From Corynebacterium meridianum (GTDB taxonomy: Bacteria; Actinomycetota; Actinomycetes; Mycobacteriales; Mycobacteriaceae): a stretch of DNA of 64,000 nt. Under the pieces are notes generated by a model that ran no database searches, was not told the origin of the DNA, and saw only the letters and a program-made list of their open reading frames with translations. The stretch lies in NCBI RefSeq assembly GCF_016342265.1, contig NZ_JAEIOS010000013.1:124001-188000 (forward strand), read 5' to 3'. How positions within the stretch are numbered: position 1 is the stretch's first letter; each line of letters starts with the position of its first letter. The position numbers and the translations under genes were made by a program. Below, piece after piece: positions 33,182-41,002 of the stretch.

Positions 33182-34029
33182 GCCGACCTCCACTCGTCGA
33201 GGTACCCCGCACCATCGTCGTCACCGGTGCCAGCGACGGCATCGGGGCGGCCGCCGCCCGGAAACTCGCCGACCTCGGACACCGCGTCATCGTCGTCGGC
33301 CGGGACCCGGCCAAGACCCGCTTCGTCGCCACCGCGATCGGCGCGCCCCACTTCACCGCCGATTTCTCATCCCTGGACGAGGTCCGTGAACTCGCCGCCT
33401 CTCTCGCCGAAATCGCCCCGCGCATCGACGTCCTGGCGAACAACGCGGGCGGAGTCTTCGCCCCGGAGCGGACCGTCACCGACGACGGAAACGAACTCAC
33501 CCTCCAGGTGAACCATCTCGCGCCGTTCCTGCTCACCGAACTGCTCGCCGACAACCTCGCCGCCGGACTCGGGTACGTCGTCGGGACGGCCTCGATCGCC
33601 GCGAAGTACTACGGAAAACTCGACGTGAACGACCTCGACAACGCCGACGGGCCCTGGGACCCGATGAAGACCTACGGTGACTCGAAGATGATGAACATCA
33701 TCCACGCCCGTGAACTGTCCCGCCGGCACGCCGACCGGGGCATCTACGGTGTCTCCTTCCACCCCGGCGTCATCGCCTCGAACTTCGGCTCCGGTACCGG
33801 CGGCAGACTCGAGTTCTTCTACACCAACCCGGTGATCCGCATGGCGTTGAGCAGCTCCGACAAGGGGGCCTACCGGCTCGTCCGGCTGGCCACCGGAACC
33901 GTCGGCGTCGACTTCGTCCCCGGCGGGTACTACCTCGGGAAGAAGAAGGGGCCGGACTATCCCGGCAGCCGCGATCCGGAGATCGCCCGGCGACTCTGGG
34001 AGGAATCCGCCCGCCGCGTCGGGCTGTGA
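33178..34029 (+). CDS. Short-chain dehydrogenase/reductase (retinol-dehydrogenase-like)
   Basis: 283 residues. TGASDGIGAAAARKLADLG at residues 16-34, NNAGG in LANNAGGVF, a catalytic Ser in VVGTASIAAKYYGK, and Y-G-D-S-K-M-M in KTYGDSKMMN supplying the Tyr-Lys pair; the long C-terminus is like that of WWOX/retinol dehydrogenase-type SDRs. The substrate is unknown. Coupled to the DUF885 gene by a 4-nt overlap. Confidence 0.87.
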   Translation: MSRPPLVEVPRTIVVTGASDGIGAAAARKLADLGHRVIVVGRDPAKTRFVATAIGAPHFTADFSSLDEVRELAASLAEIAPRIDVLANNAGGVFAPERTVTDDGNELTLQVNHLAPFLLTELLADNLAAGLGYVVGTASIAAKYYGKLDVNDLDNADGPWDPMKTYGDSKMMNIIHARELSRRHADRGIYGVSFHPGVIASNFGSGTGGRLEFFYTNPVIRMALSSSDKGAYRLVRLATGTVGVDFVPGGYYLGKKKGPDYPGSRDPEIARRLWEESARRVGL

Positions 34030-34511
34030 CCGGGGGTGGGCCTGGACCTCAAGTGAGCATGCCCGCCTCCCGGTTCCGGGAGGTCGGTATCACCACCGTT
34101 GAAGACCGTTCACGGCGAGGAATGTGCTCCGGTATCGGGTGTGTGGGCACACTGAAGCATGATCAGGCAGGGGTGATCGAAGTGGTGACGATCCCGGAGT
34201 AGTGGCGGACACGCACCCTGGATTGTTTTCACCATTGTTTGGTGTGCTGAGGCTCGGTGCCTGACGAGTGATGAGTCGTTACCGTTGCGCACAGCCACAG
34301 CGATGAGATCACGTTCCGCTCATCATCCGGATCATCATTGACGGCGCTGCCTCACATCTTCGGGTTCGGCCATTTGAAACCACTGCGCCGGTCCCTGACT
34401 GCTTTCCCTGAAGCCCGATAAAACACCGACGTGCCGGGTGATGGTGCGCTGTTCTGCGCGAAGCCTATCCAGCGGATGTCAGGTCGGGGAAAGCGTCTGT
34501 CCAGAGCTTGG
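34030..34511. other. Intergenic region, 480 bp
   Basis: No gene supported on either strand. Composition falls below the chromosomal average after about 34140 and it forms the left border of the gene-poor 34-38 kb island. No inverted terminal repeat or attachment site was recognised. Confidence 0.45.
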
Positions 34512-34817
34512 TCAGCCGGCGGGGGAACGGAAGGTGGGGAAGTCCGGGATGAGCAGGTCACGGTTGATGAACTCGCACTGTCGCTCGTAGGTTCCCTCCG
34601 CGAGCAGATCGCGGTACGCGCACCATCTCCACACTTCATCTGACACGTCAGTAGTGCGTGCCTTTTCGTTGAGCCAGCGGACCGAGTGGGGGAGTGTGAA
34701 GATGCCCTCCGATGGGTCGCGCAGCTCATCGAGGCTGTCGGGGGCGACGTAGGGCTTGTGGTCGCCGATGAAGACCCTGCCGTCCGGTCGGACGGTGACC
34801 GGGGCGAATCGGGGCAT
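34512..34817 (-). CDS. Small conserved-looking hypothetical protein
   Basis: 101 residues, no signal peptide or membrane segment. Notable are VTVRPDGRVFIGDHKPYVAPDSLDELRDPSEG, a tryptophan-rich patch VSDEVWRWCAYRDLL and FINRDLLIPDFPTF. I do not recognise the family. The AAGGAG about 11 nt before ATG 34817 and normal codon usage support a real gene. It is isolated at the edge of the gene-poor region. Confidence 0.6.
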   Translation of the reverse strand: MPRFAPVTVRPDGRVFIGDHKPYVAPDSLDELRDPSEGIFTLPHSVRWLNEKARTTDVSDEVWRWCAYRDLLAEGTYERQCEFINRDLLIPDFPTFRSPAG

Positions 34818-35183
34818 GGTGCGGGGGCTCCTTGAACGTCAGACTTCGGTAGGCGGCTGATTCTACCGTCAAACGTGCAGGTTGTGCCGCGTCGGTGATT
34901 GATCGTGGGGGCGGTGTTCCAGGTTCGTTCAACACTGGCGCCAGCGCCGGTGTTGCTGTCGTGACTGTGTGCCTGGAAGAGGGTAGCAGACTGTAGGGGC
35001 CTATCTCCATGTAACCCCTTTTGGGGATTCCTGCCGGCGCAAATTGTTTTCTTGGCATATATTTCTATTAAAGGATGATCTTCCTAGTCGGACAGCCTGA
35101 TTAGGTCATGCACATCTTCCGCTTGTGCATAGTGGCTTCAGGTCCTGGGGCCTTGAGTGAAGCAGAATTCAGTTAGGAGAATC
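34818..35183. other. Intergenic region, 366 bp
   Basis: Contains an imperfect inverted repeat, CAACACTGGCG (34930-34940) and CGCCGGTGTTG (34945-34955), and an AT-rich part from about 35040 that precedes the small membrane protein gene. No other gene seen. Confidence 0.45.
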
Positions 35184-35360
35184 GTGAGCCGTTTTTCTGA
35201 AAATCAGAAAGTATATCTGTTTCTTACATTCATGCTTGTTGTCGCCGTAATTGAGGCGGCATTGTGGTTGACCGGATACCGGCTTGTGGCCGGGACGGTC
35301 GGCGCATTAATGGGCACGTATCTTTTGTGGAATGTCGGTAAAGTAAAGAACAAGTCTTAG
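35184..35360 (+). CDS. Small two-helix membrane protein, GTG start
   Basis: 58 residues. Two hydrophobic helices (about 9-29 and 32-52), then a basic tail KVKNKS. TAGGAGA immediately precedes GTG 35184 with short spacing, which selects this start over the GTG at 35157. Low GC like the surrounding island. No family recognised; candidates include a small transporter accessory or a toxin-like membrane peptide, neither supported. Confidence 0.5.
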   Translation: MSRFSENQKVYLFLTFMLVVAVIEAALWLTGYRLVAGTVGALMGTYLLWNVGKVKNKS

Positions 35361-36344
35361 AAGCTGGAGCTCCGGTTCTTGATGCTTCGGGGTGGGGTAA
35401 TTTATGCCGTCCGGAAGTGACAGTCGATCGCCGTCGGTGTACGGGGAATGTTATCGGGGACTTGTGTTCAGCCGCTCGGTCTCTGTTTCTGTGGAGCTGG
35501 GGACGTTTGTTGCTCTGGATGATGCGCAAGTGTCCTACTGTGGCTAGCCGCGTGCGCGGTGGCGCCCTGGCTCTAAAACCACTGCAACCACCACTGGCGC
35601 ACGCGCCACCCTTGCGATTGCAATCCACACGGGACCACCGGGCGCCTTGGCTACGTTCGGTTCAACGATTCGAGCACTAGTCCGAGCTGTAGTGCCCCAG
35701 ATCCACATCCTCATTCCTTGTGTGGGCTGGGATCGGGTTTCGGTGCCGTAGATGGCTGAGCCGCGCCCGGCGGTGAACACCATAATCAGCGGATCGTCAG
35801 AGTGCCCTGTGTGCAGGAACCCCTCCGCCGTAGGCGGTGTAAGGTTTCCTTCCGCTTTTGCGGAGATTCTCTATATCCAGACCCCTAGGTGTCTGGATAT
35901 CTGGCCGCGTGGACATGGGTTTTCGCGGTGTTCCACAACGTGCATCTACCGATGGGTACTTTGTGCACCAGTGGTCATTCCTCTGTATCGCGGGCACAGC
36001 CCGCATTTCTACAGGCGGCACCGTCAGCACCACCGCGTCGACAGGCTGCGGGCATGATCGACGGAGTGTGCACGCTGGCTGGCACACCGTCCCCCACCGA
36101 AGGGCCGGAAGACACCTGCGAAAGTGGTTGTTGCGTACCGAGGCTGCCCGGAGCGCGGCGGGCGTTCGCGAAAAGCGACAAGGAAATTGACCGCACGGAA
36201 GACGCTGCTCCCGATCTCATTCGTGATGTGCGCGTCCGCAGGAAACGTTCCGGTCACGTCTACGGGATGAGAGACTGCATCTGGCATGGCACTGTCTGTC
36301 GCTCACAAGCGCCGTTGCGAAAGGAAAACCCTGGAAAAGGTCCA
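35361..36344. other. Gene-poor region of about 1 kb
   Basis: Several short open frames exist on both strands, but none has a plausible ribosome site, family resemblance or consistent codon use. The only striking structures are three hairpins at 35825-35900. Confidence 0.5.
35825..35900. repeat. Three consecutive hairpins ending in a 28-bp near-perfect palindrome
   Basis: CCGCC-gta-GGCGG (35825-35837), TCCGC-tttt-GCGGA (35851-35864), and a 28-bp palindrome at 35873-35900 with arms ATATCCAGAC and GTCTGGATAT around CCCTAGGT (only one mismatched pair). Could be a structured RNA, terminator array or recombination site. Confidence 0.65.
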
Positions 36345-37508
36345 TCATTGGCGTTTAGTGGAATGGGCTTTTCTCGAATAAAAATGACTGGCTACCAGTG
36401 CAATCAAGCAAATGAAGGCAACTGAAAGTGACGCATATTGGGGGTTTCCGACCTTCGATATTGTCGGGGTCAGGGCCGCGGTGAGTGAATAGCCAATACC
36501 TCCTGCAGCGTAGAGATAAGAAAATGCGGTAGCTTGCTGGCTTTTGGGAACTCTGTCTGCGATGATTTGCTGTCTGAATATCATGGCGGGTGCCTGAAAA
36601 GCGCCGAGTATCACAGCTATAGTTATGAGAGATGGGAAAGAATAGGCAAAACCGGTCGCTCCAATGAGGACAATGACGAGGAGGGTGAAGAAAACTGATT
36701 TGCTTTCCTTTCCGCTCCAACCTGCTCTGATTCCGAGAAGCGCTGAAATCAGAACGCTAGAACTGGCCAAGGCGGCGAGTACCCATCCAGTGCGTACATC
36801 AGTGCCAGTCCACTCGGTCAGCAGTATGGGCACCAATGTATCGAAAGAGGCTGTAACGGCCATTATTACCGCAGAGGCAATTATCGGATTCAGGACGATG
36901 CGTAAGTCTGGTTTGGACTTGGATCCACTCGACTGATGATAATTGGCTGTAATGGCTTTAGGGGTCGTGATCATTGAAGTACCCAGGAATAAGCCAAGTA
37001 AAAGAAAAGCGGCCGTGCTTCCAAAAGTGTGGACCATGGCGACGCCGAGAACTGGACCCACGACCCAGCTACTCTGATTGATAACGTTGTCGAGGCTCAT
37101 TGCTCGGTCTGGACTGCTAGAAGATTGGCTTATTGATGAGCGAAGAATTCCCGGTATTGGAGCTGAGATTAGCCCAGTTATGAAAACCAAAAGTGGTACA
37201 GAATAATTGTAAGGTGTCCCGTGAACGGCAAGGACGCCGGAACCGAAGAGTAGAAGCGCGCAAATGGCACAACCCTGACGCAGGCGTTTCTTCACCTTCT
37301 GGTGAGAAAGCAAGGGGGTAAGCCAGATGGCACCTACGGACTCTCCAATTGCATATGCTCCAGAAGTAATTCCTCCGAGGATAAATGAACCACCGGAGGC
37401 TGATATTCCAACGATGCTCACCATCGGGATTGATGTCACCGTCAAGCGGGTCAAAATTGTCGATATCAGCCATGCTGTGAAGGATCTATCTGGTTTTTGG
37501 GGAAGCAT
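36345..37508 (-). CDS. MFS transporter (low GC, probably acquired)
   Basis: 387 residues with about twelve hydrophobic helices in two six-helix halves, with the central loop around 175-190 (NYHQSSGSKSKPDL). Signature-like residues include GESVGAIWLTPLLSHQKVKKRLRQG between helices 2 and 3. Codon use and GC are far below those of flanking genes, so the gene was probably acquired. Substrate unknown. Only a weak ribosome site precedes ATG 37508. No neighbouring regulator or enzyme hints at its role. Confidence 0.78.
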   Translation of the reverse strand: MLPQKPDRSFTAWLISTILTRLTVTSIPMVSIVGISASGGSFILGGITSGAYAIGESVGAIWLTPLLSHQKVKKRLRQGCAICALLLFGSGVLAVHGTPYNYSVPLLVFITGLISAPIPGILRSSISQSSSSPDRAMSLDNVINQSSWVVGPVLGVAMVHTFGSTAAFLLLGLFLGTSMITTPKAITANYHQSSGSKSKPDLRIVLNPIIASAVIMAVTASFDTLVPILLTEWTGTDVRTGWVLAALASSSVLISALLGIRAGWSGKESKSVFFTLLVIVLIGATGFAYSFPSLITIAVILGAFQAPAMIFRQQIIADRVPKSQQATAFSYLYAAGGIGYSLTAALTPTISKVGNPQYASLSVAFICLIALVASHFYSRKAHSTKRQ

Positions 37509-38086
37509 TTAGCTGTCTTTCAGTACTTGCGAGTAGGGGACGATGTAAAAGAACTTGATTTCCGTACGTAGTGGTGTGCTCAAGGATGGCCGTGGTCGCT
37601 GATTCGTCGGTCAATCAAGCCTCAACGGCAAGTTCCGTATTCTTCCGGCTCGGTTATAATATACCCAAACGCTGCTTCTGTTCATCATCAAAACGCGAGC
37701 CAATCACCGAACCAATTATGTCGGTATTCCTGCATCTAGCTGTAGAGAAACCCATACCTGTGAGTCAGCTTATTGTCCACCTCTGGAACCGGTAGTAGTT
37801 CGCCTACAGGTGGGCTGTTTCTCGAAAACCAATTGTTCCGGACGGTCCGTGTATCGCTTACGGTCTGTCACCCTTTTTGGCTCGTTGCGAGTCTTATTCC
37901 TGCGCGGGGAGAGGGGTAGCTGACCCGTCGTTCGGATGCTAGGGAGCACTGCGGACGCCACGCTTGGCCTGATCGACGAGGTGCGGGTGCTGATCTGCGG
38001 CGCGGAAGTGGGCCTCGAGAGAGTCCCGTGGGTAAACAGCCCCGCTAGGCGGCAGTCATACGGTGCTGCCCTATCGTCCCGTCTGT
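37509..38086. other. Intergenic region, about 580 bp, right border of island
   Basis: No gene supported. TATAAT occurs at about 37653-37658 in an AT-rich patch that could hold a promoter for either strand. GC returns to the chromosomal level near 37930. No direct repeats marking an insertion were found by eye. Confidence 0.45.
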
Positions 38087-39148
38087 TCAACCCCGGTGGC
38101 GGACGCGTGCGATCCGGTGCAGTACCTGCGGCATCCAGCCCGCGAGGATCAGTACGCCGATCAGTCGGATGATCTGGACCGCGGCGACGACGGGCCCGGA
38201 GTCGGCCTCGTCGGCGATGATGAGGACGGTCTCGAGTCCGCCGGGGCTGGTCGCGAGGTACGCATCGAGGTAGGGGACGCCGAGCCACCAGGTCAGCAGC
38301 AGAGCGGTGGCGGCGCAGCAGGCCATGAGGGCGGCGATGAACAGCAGTGTGGCGGGCAGGGTCCGGGCGAAGGATTTCAGCGCCGGGACGGACAGTGCCC
38401 CGCCGGCCATCCAGCCGATCGCCATGAACGCGACCGCGGTGACGGCTCCGGGGAGGGCGAGGGTGAGCCTGTCGTCGAGAAGCGCGTGGGCGAGGACGGT
38501 GAGCAGCATCGGCCCGAGTATCGACGGCGCGGGTATGTGCAGCCGGGTTCCCACGGGCTGCCCCACGGCCATGATGATGAGGAGGACGAGCAGGCCGATC
38601 CAGGAGAAGTCCGTGGTCGTGTCGGCCGTGGGGTGGGTGTTGAAGCCGATGACCATCGCCGCGAGCGGCAGGGAGAGCATCACGGCCAGCAGTCGGAGGT
38701 ACTGGGTGAGGGTGACGTAGCGGTAGTCGGCGCCCATGTCCCGGGCGAGGAACGGCATGACGGAGGCACCGCCGGCGAGCATCGAGAGCACACCCGTCGA
38801 GCGGCTGATCTCCCGGTGCGCGTGGTGCAGGAGCAGACCGCCTGCGACACCGATCCCGATGGTCGCCGCGGACACGACGAGCCCGGGAATGAGGAAATTC
38901 ACCAGTTGGGTCGCGGGCGTGGCAGTGAGCGGTGCTGCGGCGAGGATGGCGATCACCGCGCGGGCCGCCCGGGACGCGGGACCGGAGAGATTGATGCTGC
39001 GACCGGTGACGACGGCTGCGGTGGCGGCGACGAGGATCGCGGCGATCACCCAGCCCGCGGGCAGCCCGATGCGGGTGAACGCCCACCCGAGGATCAGGGT
39101 CGACGGTACGACGGCAAGCCACCGGCGGTCGATGCGCGGGGCGTGCAC
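38087..39148 (-). CDS. AbrB-family membrane protein (putative ammonia monooxygenase regulator type), GTG start
   Basis: 353 residues with about ten membrane helices and internal duplication. The second half contains HIPAPSILGPMLLTVLAHAL and YLATSPGGLETVLIIADE, the GPM and SPGGL motifs of the AbrB duplication family of uncharacterised transporters. AGGAGA lies 4 nt before GTG 39148. Divergent from a TauE/SafE gene; an 18-bp palindrome lies between them. Confidence 0.82.
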   Translation of the reverse strand: MHAPRIDRRWLAVVPSTLILGWAFTRIGLPAGWVIAAILVAATAAVVTGRSINLSGPASRAARAVIAILAAAPLTATPATQLVNFLIPGLVVSAATIGIGVAGGLLLHHAHREISRSTGVLSMLAGGASVMPFLARDMGADYRYVTLTQYLRLLAVMLSLPLAAMVIGFNTHPTADTTTDFSWIGLLVLLIIMAVGQPVGTRLHIPAPSILGPMLLTVLAHALLDDRLTLALPGAVTAVAFMAIGWMAGGALSVPALKSFARTLPATLLFIAALMACCAATALLLTWWLGVPYLDAYLATSPGGLETVLIIADEADSGPVVAAVQIIRLIGVLILAGWMPQVLHRIARVRHRG

Positions 39149-39248
39149 GGGCTCTCCTCTCCACCGGTCATCGGGTTTCCACCGTCCATTGTGCCAATCG
39201 GGGAACGGGCACGGACGGATCGGTGCATAATTGACATCCGACCCCCGC

Positions 39249-39266
39249 CGGTGACCGCGGTCACCG
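39249..39266. promoter_or_regulatory. 18-bp perfect palindrome between divergent transporter genes
   Basis: CGGTGACCGCGGTCACCG reads the same on both strands. It lies 30 bp before the TauE/SafE start, just downstream of a -10-like CATAAT (about 39226-39231), a position typical of a repressor operator. The binding protein is not encoded next to it. Confidence 0.55.
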
Positions 39267-39295
39267 CCCGGATCCCTTCAGGAAAGCTGGTACCC

Positions 39296-40072
39296 ATGGA
39301 TCTCGCCCTGCCCGCGTGGCTCATCCTGATCGCGGGCGCGGGTGTCGCCGGCTGGATCGACGCGGTGATCGGTGGTGGCGGGTTGATCCTGATCCCGCTG
39401 ATTCTCGCCGTGGCCCCCGGGCTGGCCCCGGTGACGGCGCTGGCGTCAAACAAGTTGGCGGCGGTGTCGGGGACGGCGTCCGCGGCGTTCTCCCTGTGCC
39501 GGAAGGTCGGTGCGGACCGGTCCCTGGTGATCCGCTTCGTGCCGGTGGCCGCCGTGTGCTCCGCGGGCGGTGCGCTCGCGGCGAGTGCGATCGACAAGTC
39601 CCTCATGCGGCCGATCGTGATCGTGCTGATGGTCGCGGCGGGTGTGTTCGTGGCGCTCCGCCCGAGCTTCGGGACGGGTGTCGCACGCGAGGCGCCGAAA
39701 GGCGTACGGCGTCTGATCGCGGTAGGCGCAGTGGCGCTGATCGCCGGCTACGACGGCATTTTCGGTCCGGGCACCGGAATGTTCCTCATCATGGTGTTCA
39801 CGGGTGTGCTGAGCCAGAACTTCCTCACGTCCGCCGCCCTGGCGAAGGTCGTCAACACGGCGACGAACGTCGGGGCGCTCGTCGTGTTCGCCGTGGGCGG
39901 TCACATCTGGTGGACCCTCGGCCTGGTGCTCGCGGTGGCGAACATCGCGGGTGCGCAGATCGGTGCCCGCACGGTGGTGCGCGGCGGTACGGGGTTCATC
40001 CGTGCCGCGCTGCTGTGCATGGTGATCGTGATGTCGAGCTATCTGACGTACACCCAGATCCTCGGTGGCTGA
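39296..40072 (+). CDS. TauE/SafE-family sulfite/organosulfur exporter-like permease
   Basis: 258 residues, about eight membrane helices. GVAGWIDAVIGGGGLILIPLIL and GYDGIFGPGTGMFLIMVF are the paired family repeats. Members move sulfonates, sulfite or small anions. The start at ATG 39296 follows AGGAAAG. The stop overlaps the next start (TGATG). Confidence 0.86.
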   Translation: MDLALPAWLILIAGAGVAGWIDAVIGGGGLILIPLILAVAPGLAPVTALASNKLAAVSGTASAAFSLCRKVGADRSLVIRFVPVAAVCSAGGALAASAIDKSLMRPIVIVLMVAAGVFVALRPSFGTGVAREAPKGVRRLIAVGAVALIAGYDGIFGPGTGMFLIMVFTGVLSQNFLTSAALAKVVNTATNVGALVVFAVGGHIWWTLGLVLAVANIAGAQIGARTVVRGGTGFIRAALLCMVIVMSSYLTYTQILGG

Positions 40073-40620
40073 TGGTTCCCGACGTCGCGTTCGGGGAGTG
40101 GCTCGTCGCCCACCGCACACCGTGGATGGTGGCGGTCAGCGAGGTTCTCGCGGAGGTGTTCCGGCCCTGGCATGTCCTGGTTTTCGCGACGGTCCTCGGG
40201 GTGCTGTTCCTCCGCCGGTTCGGGCGGGCCACCGCCGTGCGGTTCTGGTGCGCGGTCGTTCTCGCCCAGGTGGTGACCCATCTGCTCAAGCCCGTCGTGG
40301 GGAGGACCCGGCCGCCGGTGGAGTGGCGGCTGGCGGTGGAGCCCACGGCAGCGTTCCCGTCGGGACACGTGACGGGGGCGGCGGTCCTCACCGGATCCCT
40401 CGTGGTGGTCTTCTGGCCGGTGCTGCGCCGTGCGGGGCGGTGGGCGGCTGTGTCCACCGCGGTCACCGTGACCGTGGCCGTGGCGGCGAGTCGCCTGATT
40501 CTGGGGGTTCACTGGTTGAGCGACACCACCGCCGGTGTCGCCGTGGCGGTGGTGTCGCTCGGTGTGGTCGGGGGAGTGGGGGCGATCAGGCTGCGGCGGG
40601 GTTGCCCATCGGGAAGTTGA
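40072..40620 (+). CDS. PAP2-family membrane phosphatase
   Basis: 182 residues, about five membrane helices. The tripartite phosphatase motif is intact: KPVVGRTRPP (KxxxxxxRP), PSGHVTG (PSGH) and SRLILGVHWLSDTTAG (SRxxxxxHxxxD). It probably dephosphorylates a lipid pyrophosphate or phosphatidate on the outer face of the membrane. Translation is coupled to the TauE/SafE gene. The 3' end overlaps the convergent small membrane protein gene by 35 bp. Confidence 0.88.
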   Translation: MVPDVAFGEWLVAHRTPWMVAVSEVLAEVFRPWHVLVFATVLGVLFLRRFGRATAVRFWCAVVLAQVVTHLLKPVVGRTRPPVEWRLAVEPTAAFPSGHVTGAAVLTGSLVVVFWPVLRRAGRWAAVSTAVTVTVAVAASRLILGVHWLSDTTAGVAVAVVSLGVVGGVGAIRLRRGCPSGS

Positions 40621-40840
40621 CGACGACATAGGCGCCGAGTGCGATGAGCACGATGATGTTCACCCACAACACGATGAGGAACCGTGTGCGGAGTTCTGGG
40701 ACGCGCCGCATCTTCCGGTAGGCCACGATCGCCGCGACGAGCGGGATCGGGAAGAAGATGAAGTAGCGGAGGGCGAGGAGAACCGCGGCGACAACGGTGA
40801 TGGCCCACAGTATGTAGAGCTGGGTGGTCGGCTTCTGCAT
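40586..40840 (-). CDS. Small membrane protein
   Basis: 84 residues. Two hydrophobic segments (about 8-42 and 53-77) separated by a basic loop YRKMRRVPELRTRF. No family recognised. GGAGGTACCTCC just upstream of ATG 40840 includes a good GGAGG site. The 35-bp 3' overlap with PAP2 is unusual and could allow antisense interference. Confidence 0.7.
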   Translation of the reverse strand: MQKPTTQLYILWAITVVAAVLLALRYFIFFPIPLVAAIVAYRKMRRVPELRTRFLIVLWVNIIVLIALGAYVVVNFPMGNPAAA

Positions 40841-41002
40841 GGGAGGTACCTCCGATCGTGCGGGCTGGTGGGTGCTCCTGCGGGATCGCGGTCTCTCACC
40901 AGCTCAGCGGTGATGTCGCACCTTCAGGTCTATCAGCCGGAGCCGGTTATTACCAGTGTTCACCCCCGGATGGGCTTCCGGTGTTCTGTACCGTTCCCGC
41001 CG

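Noticed and set aside
35544..35783. Minus-strand frame of 79 codons in the gene-poor region
   Set aside because: No ribosome site, promoter or recognisable family; nearby frames on both strands are of similar quality, so it is probably random.
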